From Emiliania huxleyi CCMP1516 (Eukaryota; Haptophyta; Isochrysidales; Noelaerhabdaceae), in NCBI RefSeq assembly GCF_000372725.1, contig NW_005199821.1:71469-124414 (forward strand): a stretch of DNA of 52,946 nt, given 5' to 3'. The notes beneath the pieces were generated by a model that saw only the letters and a list, made by a program, of their open reading frames with translations, made no database searches and was not told the origin of the DNA. Positions 19,586-30,639 of the stretch are shown here, piece after piece. Each line of letters opens with the position of its first letter. Positions within the stretch are counted from its first letter, which is position 1. The position numbers and the translations under genes are program-made.

Positions 19586-21972
19586 ATGTCGTCTTCGTCT
19601 ACACCCACCATCGACCAGTTCCAGCGGTGCGTCGTGGACTTCCCGTCCGAGCGCAGCCTCCTCGTCTGCGCCTGCGCCGGCTCTGGCAAATCCACTACGC
19701 TAGCTCTGCGGGTCAAGTCCTTGCTCGACGCTGGGATGCCGGCAAGCCGCGTGCTTGTCCTCACCTTCTCCACCAAGAGTCGCGCCGATCTGCTGAGCAA
19801 GATCGAGCGTGCAGTCCCACCGCCTGCGGAACTTCCGGCGGTCAACACCTACCACGCACGCGCGCTCGCCTGCCTCCGCCAGGCCGGCTGCACGTCCACG
19901 GTCATGGAGCCGCGAGTCGCGCGCAAGGAGATGAAGGCTGTGCTTCTCGACCTCGGACTGCTCAACGAGAGCCCGGGAGACGGGCGGCAGCAGTCGCGCA
20001 GTGCCGTCCGCGCCGCCCTCGCGGTTGTTGCCAAGGCCAAGGCAGGCAGCGGCGGCGCGCTGAGCGCCGAGGAGAGAGATATCCTCAGAGCGTACAACTG
20101 TGCTCTGGCCGCCAAGGGCCTCATCGACTTTGACGACATGGTGCCGATGGCGACCGAGGCGATCGATGCGGGCGCGTGCGCGATGCCGAATGGCAGCTAC
20201 CTTCATGTCTTGCTTGACGAGGCGCAGGACACCTCTGGATCGCAACTCGCCTTTCTGCAGCGGCTGGCCCCGCGCAGCTCCACCGTGGTCACTTGTGTGG
20301 GCGACGCCGACCAGTCGATTTACGGCTTTCGCGGCTCTCAACCCGACATGCTTACCCGTCTGACTGCCGCGTTTGGGTGTATGCCGCTCATCCTTCCCAC
20401 CAACTACCGCTGCGCGTCCTCCATCCTCAACCTCGCCAAGAGCCTCATCGAGGGCTCGCCTCTGCGAGAGCATCTCCCGCTGCTCTCCGCCCCGCGCGCG
20501 GCCGCCGGCGAGGTCATGGTGATCCAAAAGGTCGACCGGCAGGCTGAGATTGAGGCGATTTGCCGCGAGGTGCTGGCCACGCAGGAGAGGTCAGAGGGCG
20601 GGCGAGAGGCCACGCACTCCATCGCGCTGCTCTGCCGGCTTCGCGTCGACTGCCTGGCGCTGCGGCGCGCGCTCAAGGAGTACGGCGTGGCGTGCGTGCA
20701 AGCCGAGAAGGGGGAGGACGGTGGCGTCGGCGTCGGCGGCGACGGCGGCGGAAGCACCGCCGCGACCGTCTCTCTCGCGTGGCTGCGGCTGGTCGTCGAG
20801 CCCAAGGACGACCTCTCCTTCCTGGCGTGCGTGGCGGCGCCGAGCCGCGCCGGCTTCGGAGGCGGCGAGGCGTCCCCTGGCATCCGGTACCTGCGCTCGC
20901 TCGCCGCGTCCAAGTCGAACGGCCAGCGCAGCGTCTGCCTCCTCGTCGCAGCGATCCACGCGGCGCGCAAGGGCTGGCCGCCGGCCGGCCCGAGCCGCCT
21001 CTCGAGGCCGCAGCAAGAGGCACTCTCGAGCTTCCTCCAAGACTACGAGGTGGGGGGGGCTGTGGGCTCCTGCCCCACGCGGCGCAGCTCGCGACATCCC
21101 CCTCTGTGTGTCCTCGCAGGCGCTGCGGGTGGCGGCCCTCGCCGCCGACGCGCCGCCGATCGACGTCCTCCTCGAGGCGCACGCGCGGCGGATCGGCCTC
21201 GAGGCGATGCTCGAGAAGGAACGAGTCACCCGCGCGTCGCAGCGCGCCGCCTTCACGGTGGCGTCGTCGACGTCGCACCGCGCCGCGGGGGCGCACGCCG
21301 GCTCAGACGAGTCGAGCGACGACGGCGAGAGCGCCGCGTCAAGCACGCGCCGCGCCGTCAGTCTGCAGCTCTCGCGCTTCCTCCGCACCGCCGAGCAGGT
21401 CGGCAGCGCCGCCTCTGCGCCCGGGCGCGGGGGAGGCGCGGGCCGCGTCGTGCCCGCCCTCGAGCGTCTCAAGAAATTCATCGATGACATGAACCTGGCG
21501 CTGTACGACCCGATGACGGCCCCCGGGCAGGGGCAGGGGCAGGCCGCTCCCTCGGGCCACGCCCCGCCCGTGGTTGTCACGACGATCCACCAGGCAAAGG
21601 GCATGGAGTGGGACCTTGTCTTTGCCTGCCATCTGGAGGAGGGCTCGCTGCCGCTCCTCCCCCGGCTCGAGCCACACTCGATGGAGTACGTGCAGCACTT
21701 CGAGGAGGAGCGCCGCCTCGCCTACGTCGCCTGCACGCGCGCGCGGCGCAAGCTCGTCGTCACTTTCTGCGAGGGCCCCTCCACCACAAAGGCGCGGCGC
21801 CGGCATGCCCACCGCCCTCCCTTTTCGCTGGGCGCCGGGCAGCCCCCACAGGCTCTCTCCAAGAACCCGCCGCTCTCTCCAGGAACCCCCTCGGCCGCCC
21901 CTTGCCGCACAGGACAAGCCGCCCTCGAAGCGGTCGCGCTTCCTGCCCCGGCAGCTGCCCGGCCTGCGCTGA
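19586..21972 (+). CDS. UvrD/PcrA-type superfamily 1A DNA helicase
   Basis: An ATP-driven 3'-5' DNA helicase of the UvrD/Rep/Srs2 group. The start is the ATG at 19586. Exons: 19586-21049, 21120-21791 and 21913-21972, giving 731 residues. Motifs in order: Q motif region near the N-terminus (DQFQRCV), Walker A ACAGSGKSTTL, Ia VLTFSTKSR, II LLDEAQDTS, III GDADQSIYGFRG, IV NYRCAS, V TTIHQAKGMEWDLVF and VI EERRLAYVACTRAR. All catalytic residues appear present. Intron 1 (21050-21119) is GT-AG phase 0. Intron 2 (21792-21912) is GC-AG phase 0 and gives the end DKPPSKRSRFLPRQLPGLR, like the SRFL-x-x-LP end of UvrD proteins. Reading through instead would add an unrelated tail. The introns argue against bacterial contamination. 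Linker residues 375-395 are Gly-rich. Confidence 0.88.
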
Positions 21973-22025
21973 GGCCCGAAGAGGCAGAGCGCTGCGCCCG
22001 TGGGGCAACGACTTGCATGGGTTGA

Positions 22026-23424
22026 GCCCCGTCGGCCATACACGGTCAGCCGTACGGGGAGGTACGGCTTTCGTGGTTTCTCGTCTCGAGAGGGCGCGCT
22101 GCCGTGAGGTCAGTCTGTGAGGAGGCTGGAGGGTCGGGGGTGAGCTCGCACGATTCGATGATCGATCGCGCGAGGATCAGCCGCTCTGATCGCGTTTTGC
22201 GCACCGCGCCGGCTGAGGGGAGCTTCCAAGGGGCTGAGGGGAGCGCTTCCAAGACCCCCCGAGCCCCGTCAGCGTCACACCGGACACCGACTGCACTCTG
22301 GGGGGGGGCGGGGGCCCTAGAGGGTATCCATGCGGGGGGGCGATGGGGTCCCATGGCCCGCCGCAGGCGCCGGATTTGATTTTTTCTTTTTGCGCGATTT
22401 TTCACTTTTGTTTTCATGGGAATTCGGCGTACTTGCGGCCATGCTATCACGCCTTGCGACAGCCTGTCGGCGCTGCTGACCGTGCCATGCTGCACAATTG
22501 ATCACCTGCATAGCTCGCGGCCTTAGTATCAAGCATTCAGTGACGACCTGATCGTACGGCCAGTAGGAAGGTGTCCTTCCAGCGCGTGCACGCTTCTGAC
22601 GCAATGCGCGTCACAACTGCCTCAGATTGGCTGCTGGCACTCTCGAGGCTATGCTTAAACAGCCTCGCGCGCATGGGCAGTCAAGAGGGACCACGCACCT
22701 TCTCAGGACAGCACCAGTGCCTCTCTCTTGGACCGGCAAACGTGGTGGTCTCGTGTTACCAATGTGGGACCAGTGCGGCATCGCGCCATCGACAGCTCTG
22801 AACTGCGCCTCACCACTGACCGGGAAGGCCGCCAAGTGGGCCAGCACCGGTCGCACATTGTGGCAGCAGTCACCAGTGCATGTCTGATAGCTAGACCAGC
22901 AGCGTCACGGTCGCAGGGTCGTATCGTGTCAAGCCTCTCGCCCGGCCGGCCGCGTGCAGACGTCGGCCTGTCTGCTGTCTGGAGTGATCTGTCGGCGGTC
23001 AGTACGACCGATCAGGTCGGAGTTTTCTTATGGTTGGAGGGCCTATCTGTATGTACTCCTCGAGATCTCTCCAAATCTGCCCTCTACTCAACCGTACTCA
23101 TTCGGGAAGTCGGTGCTCTGAGCGACTCTGAGCGCCGGAGCCCCGTTTCCGCACTGCTGCGCGCAGCGCGGCGCACGGTGCCTCCGGGGGCCCCCGCGCC
23201 CCCCCAGAGCGACTGCAAGACCGAGAAAACCGTCCGAGGGCGTGGCCGTGCCCGTGGGTGGCGCCGGCGCGCCGCGCGCGGGGGCGGCGGGGGCTTATGA
23301 ACTGGAGTGGTGTCCGTGTGCGCGGTGCCGTCTGGCGTTGGGGAGGTGCACATTTCCGCGTTATATCAAACGACGAGAGACTCCGCCTCACACAGCGGGG
23401 GCCGCACTGGCACACCCGCGCCCC
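22026..23424. other. Intergenic between convergent helicase and eEF3 genes
   Basis: About 1.4 kb with lower GC than the genes. No convincing coding frame, RNA gene or element termini seen. Confidence 0.5.
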
Positions 23425-24974
23425 TCAGCGCGCCTTTGCGTCGCGAAGCTGTTCGACGGTGACGCTGCCACCCGCGACGACCCACCGCTCGTTGGAGATC
23501 TCCTTGACAAAATCCTCGTTGTGCGAGACGGTGACGACGGCGCCCTTGAAGCCCTTGAGCGCCTGCGTGAGCGCGGCGAGCGTGTCGTTGTCGAGGTAGT
23601 TGGTCGGCTCGTCGAGGGCGATGAGGTGCGGCTTCGACCAAAAGGCGGCGCAGATGACGAGCCGCTGCCGCTGCCCGCCCGAGAGCTGCTTGATCTTGCC
23701 GTGCGCGAGGTCCGAGCCCAGCCCAAAGTCGTCGAGGTGCTCGAGGATCTCGGCCGAGGTGATCGGCCGCACCGCGAGCCCGGACTCGAGCGCCTGCACC
23801 TTGAGGTCGTAGTTTTTGACCATCTTGAGCACGTACCTGCGCGGTGCAGGGCGCCGCTCGTCGGCGTGTCGCGGCATCGGCGGGTCGGAGGGGTGCAGGA
23901 GGGCGGCGGCAAGCCGGGTGCGGGGCGGAGGGGCGCGGCTCACGGCTTGAACTGGGTCTCAATCTCCTCGAGGGGGTACCACTGCGTCGCCTCGCCCTTG
24001 CGGCCCGGCTTGACCACCTCGTACCAGACCTGCTTGCCGCGCTTCTGCCGGCCGACGACGTCCTTGACGGCGCCCGTCTGGTCGCGGATCGCCTTCTCGT
24101 CGTCGGTGAGGGCCAGCGTCTTGAGCTTGGACAGCTCGACGTCGAGGCCCTGCCGGAAGCGCTCCTGGATGTAGGCGATCGGCGTCTGCTGCAGGTACTC
24201 CTCGAGGTGGTGGAGCGAGTGCTGCGCGATGTAGGCGAGGCGCAGGTTGTGGTGCTTCCACACCTCGCCCACGCCCTCCGTCGGCTCGAGGTCGCCGATC
24301 AGCAGCTTGAGCAGCGTCGTCTTGCCCGCGCCGTTTGCGCCGAGCATGACGACGCGCGAGCCGAGCGTCACGGTGACGCTCGCGGACGTGATGATGGCGC
24401 GCTCGCTCCCCTCGTACGTAAAGTGGATGTCCTTCATCGTCATCACCGGCTTGCGGTAGGTGCGGATCCCCTCCGGCTTGCCCGGGTCGGGGAAGCGGAT
24501 CGGCAGGATCGAGCCCGACGCGACGAGCTGCTCGACGTTGGACAGGGTGGAGAGGGCGGAGCCGGTGCCGCTCTCCGAGCCGCCCTCGTCGGACGGCTCG
24601 GCGCCGTCTCCCCACGGGATGAGCCGGCCCGTCCTCGGGTCGACGTACCTGTTCACAGCCAGAGGTGTGAAGAGACGCTGTTCACAGCTCGAGGCCCGTC
24701 CTCGGGTCGACGTACCCCGTCCCGTCGTCCGCCGCGCCGGTGGCCTTCCCGCTGGCGGGCAGGCCGGCCGCAATCTCGGGCCGGAGCTGCTGGAACTGGC
24801 GGAATGTCATCGGGTAGTAGACGAAGCGGCACGGCTTGCCGGCGTGTCCGCCGTTGTCGTAGTGGGTGATGTCGGTGCACACCTCGTCGATGAAGGCGTA
24901 GTCGTGCGAGACGATGGCCATCGTCACGCCGGTGAGGGAGAGAAGGTGCGACTTGAGCCACTCGACCGCCTTGC

Positions 24975-25010
<36 letters not shown>

Positions 25011-28000
25011 GCTCGGGCGCGTGCAGAATCGAGATGGCGACGCTGAGCTTCATCTTCCAGCCGCCGGACAGGTTGTTGACCTCGCTCGCGCGGAGCTCGT
25101 CGGTGAAGCCGACCTCCGCGAGCACGCCCTCGATGCGCACAGCGGCGTCCGCGAGCCCGGCGGGCGCCTGCGGCGGGGGCGAGGCGAGAAGGGGCGGGAG
25201 GGATGAGGACGGCCGGGGCGGAGAGGGGAGGGCGGGGTGAGTGGATGGCCGGTCGCCTTTTGCATGCAAAAGGCGACGACGTCGACGCCGTCCTCGCAGA
25301 CCACCTCGTGTCGGATGTAGTGCACGTTTAGGCCGGGCGGGAAGCCGCGGATGTCGCCCGCCGAGAGCCGGTTGAGCAGCGTGGTCTTGCCGACGCCGTT
25401 CTGGCCGATGAGGCCGTACCGGTGGCCGCGCTGGAAGCGGATGTCGGCCTTCTTGAGGAGGACGCGGCCGGCAAAGGCGAGGATGCAGTTCTGCACGTCG
25501 ACGAGGTAGTCCTTGCCGTCGGAGGAGGTGAGCACCTGCTGGGCGCGGAGCGGCAGCTGCTCGACGAACGCCTCCACCGCAGCCTCGCAGACGGGAGGAA
25601 GCTTCTCGGCCAGGCTCGTCGCGCCGACTGCGACGGCGAGGGGGACGAGCTCCGCCGCGAGCCGCTGCGGCGCCTCGGCGAGCAGCGAAGTCGACAGCTT
25701 GCCCGCGAAGAGCCGCTCGAGCAGCGACGTGCCGAGCGAGCCCATGTGAGCAGCAACCTCGGGCGGCGTGGTCGCCGCGCCGAGCGCGTCGGCGAGCCGC
25801 GTGCGCAGCAGCTCGCTCACGACGTCGCGGCCCTTTCGCGCGGACGCCTGCAGCTCGCCAACCCCCTCGAGCAGCTTGTCGCGCGCCGTGGCCGCCTCGG
25901 CGCGCACGGCGGGCGACGAGTGCTCGAGCGCCATTTCGAGCGCCGGGTTGAGCTCGGGAAGGAAGGGCGCGAGCTCGGCGCCGTTGACGATGAGGGCGCA
26001 CCTGAGGGGCGGCGGGGCGGAGGGCGGAGGGCGGAGGGCGGCGTCACGGGGGGCGTCTCGCGCGGCGTGGCGTTCTGGTGGCGGGCAGCGCGCGGGGTTG
26101 CGGGCGGCGGAAGGGGGCGGCGGCCGCAGTCAGACTGACGTGCAAAATGGTCAATCCGCATCCCCAAAGAGGCTCGGACTGGGGCGACAACATCGGTCAT
26201 CACTCTGCTGGCGGGGCGGCGGCGGCGGGCGGGCGAGGGTGGGAAGGGGGCGGCGCGCACATGTTTCCGGCGCAAGTGGCTGCCTTCTTGACGAGCTCGT
26301 ACGTCTCCGACCTGCGGGGAGGGGGTGAGGGCCACGTCATGGGGCGAGGGGCGGGGGCGCGTGAGGGGCGGAGCCAGGGAACGCACCGGAGTCCGCGCAG
26401 CAGGATGGGCATCAGAAAGGCGAGCGAGGTGCCTAGTCCACCCACCGATTCCCTTCACCCACCATTCCCTTCACCCATCCGTCCCTTCCGCAGGCAGCAG
26501 GACAGGCAGCAGAGAGAGGCGAGCGGAGGAGGCGTCCATCGCTTTGGCGGAAGGTCTGGCTGTCAGAGGCTCGTCTCGGGTGGTCTCGGGTGATGTCGCA
26601 CCGTCCATCGCGTTGACGAAGGTCTGGCTCAGGATCTCGTCCACCGCCTCGAGAGTGAAGCTCGGCTCTCGCAGCGCGCGCACGATCATCGCCTTGAGCG
26701 ACTGCGTCTCCGGGTTGTCGACGCAGGAGAGCATGGTCGGGATCACCTGAGGAGCAAGGAGGTGTCTAGGAGGTGTCTAGGAAGTGTCTAGGAAGTGTCT
26801 AGGAAGTGTCTAGGAGGTGTCCAGGAAGTGTCTAGGAAGTGTCGGGATCACCTGAGGAGCAGCTCGTTACTCGCACCGGACGCCGTCTCGTCTCGTCTCG
26901 TCTCGTGGGCTCGCCTCGGACGCCGCCGACTGCACCTTAGCGTTCGAGTCGTTGAGGCACTCGATCACCGCGGGGACGCACTCCGGCATGCAGGCGCCGA
27001 GCGGTCCCGGCGCGCGGGCGGCGAGGCGGCCAACCTGGAGAGCGCACGCACGCGGCTTGAGGCTGCGCCTCGCGGGGCTGCGGGAGCCACGAGTGCAGCG
27101 GGACACGGCTTGAAGAGGTGCGAGGAGTCTCCTCGACGGGTGTGAGCGTCTCCGCATGTGAACAGGTCCCGAACCCGTACTGTGACCTGGTAGCATCTGT
27201 TTCCGCATCTGGGGTCTGCAGCACCGTGCGCAAGCAAACCTCCTTGACGTGCCACGAGACCGTCCGCATCCCGTGGTAGAGCGCCTATCGACAAGCCGCC
27301 GGGCGAGCTGCAGCACAAGCCTCCTCCCGCTCCCACGCCGCCCGAGGCTCGCGGCTCTGCCGGCATGGCCGCAGGCACCGCGAGCGGGTCGAGGCACGAC
27401 ACGACCGTCTCGAGCGTGCGCACGGCGGCCTCGCCGACCTTGCGGTCGCGGTCGCCGACCAGGGCGACGATCTGAGGCAGCTGCGGCAGCGCGAGCGGCT
27501 CGAACGCGAAGCCGAGCCGCTCCGACATGCCTGCGAGCGGAGGGAGGGGCAGCGGGGGTGAGGAGTGCGCGACGCCTCGCCTCGTCTCTTCTCGCGCCTC
27601 TCCGCCGCTCTCGGCCGCGCCGTTAAGGCAGAGGACGGCCGCCTCGCGGGCGTGCGGCGCGGAGCGGTCCTCGGCCGACTCGTGCGCCGCATTCATCAGC
27701 CGCGGCACCGCTCGTGTCGCGTGGAGCGGCACCGGACCGAGCCCCGAAGCGCAGGCGCTCACGTAGATGGCAGCCGCCGTCGCCGCCGAGGCGGAGGCTG
27801 CGCTAGCCGCCTCGGCGAGGAAGCGCTCGAGCGCCTCGACGGAGGGCGCCTCGGGCAGCTCGAACCCGCTCTCCTCGCTCGCCGCGCCCCCCTTGCCCGC
27901 CGCCGCCGCCGCCCGCACCGCCTGCGCCGTAGCCTCGTGCGAGCCCGACACCAGGCGGGAGAGCAGCTGGCGCATCGCGACGCGGCTGGCCTCGGCCTCG

Positions 28001-28395
28001 CGCGCGGCGGCGGCGGCGGCGGCCTTCTTGCTCGCCGCCGCCGCCGCCGCCCGCGCTTCCTCCTTGGAGGCCGCCGCCGCAGCCTCCTCCTTGCTCGCAG
28101 CAGCCGCTGCAGCCGCAGCCTGCTCGCCGGCGGCGGCGGCGGACGCGGAGGCCTCCGCGTCCGCCGGCTCGTCCGCCGGCTTGGGCTTGTCCTTCTTCTT
28201 CTTCGGCTTGTCGCCCGCCGCCAGCGCGGCTGCCTTCTTCCGCCGCTTCTCCTCCGCCTCCTTTGCCGCGAGCGCCTCCTTTTGCTTCTTGGTGAGCACC
28301 TTGACGGGAGGCTTGTCCGTGTTCGCCTTGACCGGCGCGACAGGCGCGCCGGCGGACGAGATTCCCAGGGTGCCGAGTGCCCTGTCGAGGTCCAT
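23425..28395 (-). CDS. Eukaryotic translation elongation factor 3 (eEF3)
   Basis: eEF3 is a ribosome-bound ABC ATPase that helps E-site tRNA release and translocation. The ATG at 28395 gives MDLDRALGTLG; an in-frame ATG-like start at 28455 is TTG-type or upstream and less likely. A Lys/Ala-rich N-terminal extension leads into HEAT repeats (LPQIVALVGDRDRKVGEAA; CVPAVIECLNDSNAKVQSAA; LAFLMPILLRGLR; SETYELVKKAATCAGNMC). ABC1 has GQNGVGKTTL, LSGGWKMKL and LLLLDEPTNHLD. ABC2 has GANGAGKTTL, LSGGQRQRL and LIALDEPTNYLD, with the eEF3-specific chromo-like insert (KRGKQVWYEV...QWYPLEEI) between. Mapped introns: 26002-26260 (GT), 25168-25256 (GC donor), 24649-24715 (GT) and 23837-23943 (GT); several more in the HEAT part. 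All catalytic motifs appear intact. Loss of the fungal-type basic C-tail is possible: the protein stops soon after ABC2. Confidence 0.9.
24626..24716. repeat. 24-bp direct repeat bracketing an eEF3 intron
   Basis: GGCCCGTCCTCGGGTCGACGTACC occurs at 24626-24649 and 24693-24716, offset 67 bp. The intron 24649-24715 is also 67 bp, with donor and acceptor at equivalent positions of the two copies. Inside it GCTGTGAACAG (minus strand) occurs twice. Confidence 0.85.
26736..26861. repeat. Minisatellite at an eEF3 intron-exon boundary
   Basis: About eight copies of an 11-bp unit (TAGGAAGTGTC and variants) fill 26757-26840. They are bracketed by the 21-bp direct repeat starting GTCGGGATCACCTGAGGAGC at 26736 and 26841. 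On the gene strand each bracket copy carries CTCCTCAG followed by GTGATCCCGAC, a potential 3' splice site plus exon start. Confidence 0.9.
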
Positions 28396-28459
28396 CGCCA
28401 GAGTTGCTGTGGTTTCACTCCGCTGGGCCTGGCGCGTATCCTCGGCCGGCAGCACTTTT

Positions 28460-28918
28460 TCTTCTTTCTTTTTGAGAGGCCTTCGTTTTTAACAATACAG
28501 ACGGATGGTCACTCGCTGTAGCCACATGACACGCACACACCCGCACCGCACCGCACCCCGCCCCCCCGCCTCGCCTAGGTTGGAAGGAGATGGGAGGATG
28601 GAACAGCCCGAGGAATAAAAAGCGGAACAAAACACGTATGGAAGGTTGAAGTCGTGCACCACGCTGCCCGGCGTTTCTCACTTTCCGGGACAGCCCCGCC
28701 CTTGTGAGGCAGGATGAAAGTGCTAAGACCTAAGTGTCGGCTACCCCGTACGCACCTGCGCGATCGCGTATTATGATCGGTGTGAAAACAGCACAGTAGG
28801 TGTGAATATAGTAAGTAGTACATGCCCCTGTGTGCTCAGGCAGTCCTCTAGTGTGTCTGGACTTGGCCTGAGCAAATAGCCATTTGTCGGGGCGGCCACA
28901 AGCGGGCTGGGCACGGGC
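28460..28918. other. Upstream region of eEF3, no gene seen
   Basis: AT-richer stretch 5' of the eEF3 start, expected to contain its promoter. I cannot name specific sites. Further right the sequence is intergenic. Confidence 0.4.
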
Positions 28919-29033
28919 GGGTCGACCTGACCGGCCGCTCGCTGCCCCAACTCGGCTTAGCCACGGACTTGGCTCGGGTCGACCTGACCGGCCGCTCGCT
29001 GCCCCAACTCGGCTTAGCCACGGACTTGGCTCA
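28919..29033. repeat. 57-bp tandem duplication
   Basis: GTCGACCTGACCGGCCGCTC begins copies at 28921 and 28978, and the two 57-bp units are identical to the end of ACGGACTTGGCTC. Confidence 0.95.
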
Positions 29034-29312
29034 CACCCACAGGTCGTTGTACTTCAAGGCTAAGAGTGAGTAGGACAAAAGAGTTTTCCCAGCGCGAGGC
29101 CATGTTCCCACGCGCTGCTCTCGGCGATTCCGGACTCCCCCCTTCCACACCGGCGAGAGTGTGCTTCGCAAGGAGGGTCCGGGGCTCACAGCATCAGAGC
29201 CCGGAGCCGTGTCCGATAACACTACCTCTCGCAGCGCACTGTTGGCTATGACCCTTTCTTTCTTTGAGAGAGATTTTTAGAATGAAGCCGACAAGAAATC
29301 TGGCACGCACAG

Positions 29313-30217
29313 CAGGGCTGGTGGATTAACGTTAACACGGTGTTGACACGTTAACGGTTAACACCACAGCCGTAGAGGTGTTAAAACGTGTTAACACCGC
29401 CCCTCGGGAGGTGTTGACCCGCCGTCTAGCATATTCACTTCACACCCGCAGCTGCGATTGCGAACATGTCCCATGGGCGTCCCCAGCCATGCCAATGCGC
29501 CTATTCATTATTATCCCTCGTGCTCGACGCCCTCCTCTAAGTCGGCAATCGCTGCATCCACATCCTCCTCTTCCGCCTTTCGGTACTTCTTGAGCGCATT
29601 CTTCAGCGGCGTCTTGCCACAGTTCTCGTACAGCTCCTCGAGCTCCACCCAGCGCGTGTCGATGAATCCAGCGTCATTGCTGTCCTCTTTGAAAGTGCCT
29701 CGCGTGAGGTAGCACACGGCCTTGTCGGCAGCAGCCAGCCTGTTGCGCCGCTTCTTTGCGATGAGTTGCTCGGGCTCGCAGAAGCGCATGCCGAGCACCG
29801 CATCAATCTTGAAGCAGAATGTCGGCACGACCGCATCGTCCGCACCGCCACCTGGGGCCAGCCGCGCCTGCCGCTGCGCCGCAGCCGCTTTCTGGCACTT
29901 GTAGCGGCAGCACATGGTGCGGTGCGCGTACTTGAGCAGACGGTGCGCGCTGCAGTTGGCGCAGTGGCCCTGGGAGTAGGGCGCGCGCGGCATTGACGCG
30001 GACCCAGGTATTTCTCGGGTATACCCGGTTTTTTGCAGGTATACCCGGGTTTTACCCGGAGCGTGTGTCAACACCGTGTTAACGGCTGTGCTAACGGGTA
30101 ACGCTTGTTTTGGGACTGCCGTTCGACTGTGCTAACACCGACCTTTGCGCCAAGTGTTGGCACGATCTGTAGTCAGAGCTGCCCCTGAGGTGTGTTAATG
30201 TTAATCCACCAGCCCTG
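29313..30217. mobile_element. hAT-like DNA transposon, non-autonomous, with cargo ORF
   Basis: The ends are CAGGGCTGGTGGATTAACGT at the left and the reverse complement (CAGGGCTGGTGGATTAACAT read inward) at the right, about 26 of 27 matching. The 8-bp direct repeat ACGCACAG flanks both sides (29305-29312 and 30218-30225). CAGGG-type termini with an 8-bp target duplication are diagnostic of the hAT superfamily. Subterminal regions are packed with GTTAAC-type palindromes, and CACGGTGTTGACAC recurs inverted (29336-29349 and 30065-30078). At 905 bp it is too short for a hAT transposase of about 600 residues. It sits in the 3' part of a minus-strand open frame. Confidence 0.9.
29511..29993 (-). CDS. 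Cys-rich protein carried inside the hAT-like element
   Basis: The ATG at 29993 starts 160 codons, entirely within the transposon. Residues 10-35 read GHCANCSAHRLLKY then MCCRYKCQK, a C-x2-C...CC-x3-C cluster that probably binds zinc. The middle contains FCFKIDAVLGMRFCEP and VCYLTRGTFKEDSN. The C-terminal third is charged and likely helical (LKNALKKYRKAEEEDVDAAIADLEE). It has no DDE transposase features and no BED-type spacing that I can see. I do not recognise the family. It could be a captured host gene, a remnant DNA-binding domain or an element-encoded accessory protein. Confidence 0.55.
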   Translation of the reverse strand: MPRAPYSQGHCANCSAHRLLKYAHRTMCCRYKCQKAAAAQRQARLAPGGGADDAVVPTFCFKIDAVLGMRFCEPEQLIAKKRRNRLAAADKAVCYLTRGTFKEDSNDAGFIDTRWVELEELYENCGKTPLKNALKKYRKAEEEDVDAAIADLEEGVEHEG

Positions 30218-30225
30218 ACGCACAG

Positions 30226-30620
30226 TGATTTGGGCTCGGCAGCTTGTCGACTACCAGCCGAAGCCGGAGTCGGAACCGTATAGCCGAAATGGTCGTCGGA
30301 GTTAGTAGAGCCGGAGCCGCATGAGTCTTGGTCGGAGGAGGAGTCGTCGGAGGAGCGGTGGGACGCCTCGCGCTTGTCGCGCCTGATGCGCTCTGCGAGG
30401 GGGCCGGGGTCGTAGTTGTCGTGCTCGAGCGTCGGGAAGACAGCGCGCCTTGCAACCTTGTCGGCCGAGCTGCCGTCCCAGTACAAGGTGTACCAGTCGC
30501 CGCGAGGATAGAACCAAGCGTTGACCAACCTGTACCGTCCGAGAGCGGCCGCCTGAGCGGCCTGGGCAGCCGCCTGAGCAGCTCTTTGTCGAATGTGTCC
30601 GGCGCGAGAGTTGTTTTTTT
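30226..30620 (-). CDS. Unknown protein, 3' end displaced by the hAT-like insertion
   Basis: The minus-strand frame RLVNAWFYPRGDWYTLYWDGSS, then RRAVFPTLEHDNYDPG and an acidic Ser-rich tail, looks like genuine coding sequence. No ATG fits well upstream: an Ala/Gln repeat precedes it, so an earlier exon is likely. The frame enters the target duplication and continues about 40 residues into the transposon before a stop. Joining across the empty site would instead give a stop about nine codons on. The insertion therefore changed only the extreme C-terminus. Family not recognised. Confidence 0.42.
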
Positions 30621-30639
30621 GAATTCTTTCTTTCTTAGG

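Noticed and set aside
19586..21972. Bacterial contamination as the source of the UvrD-type helicase
   Set aside because: Two introns, one GC-AG, and codon use like the neighbours show that it is a nuclear gene.
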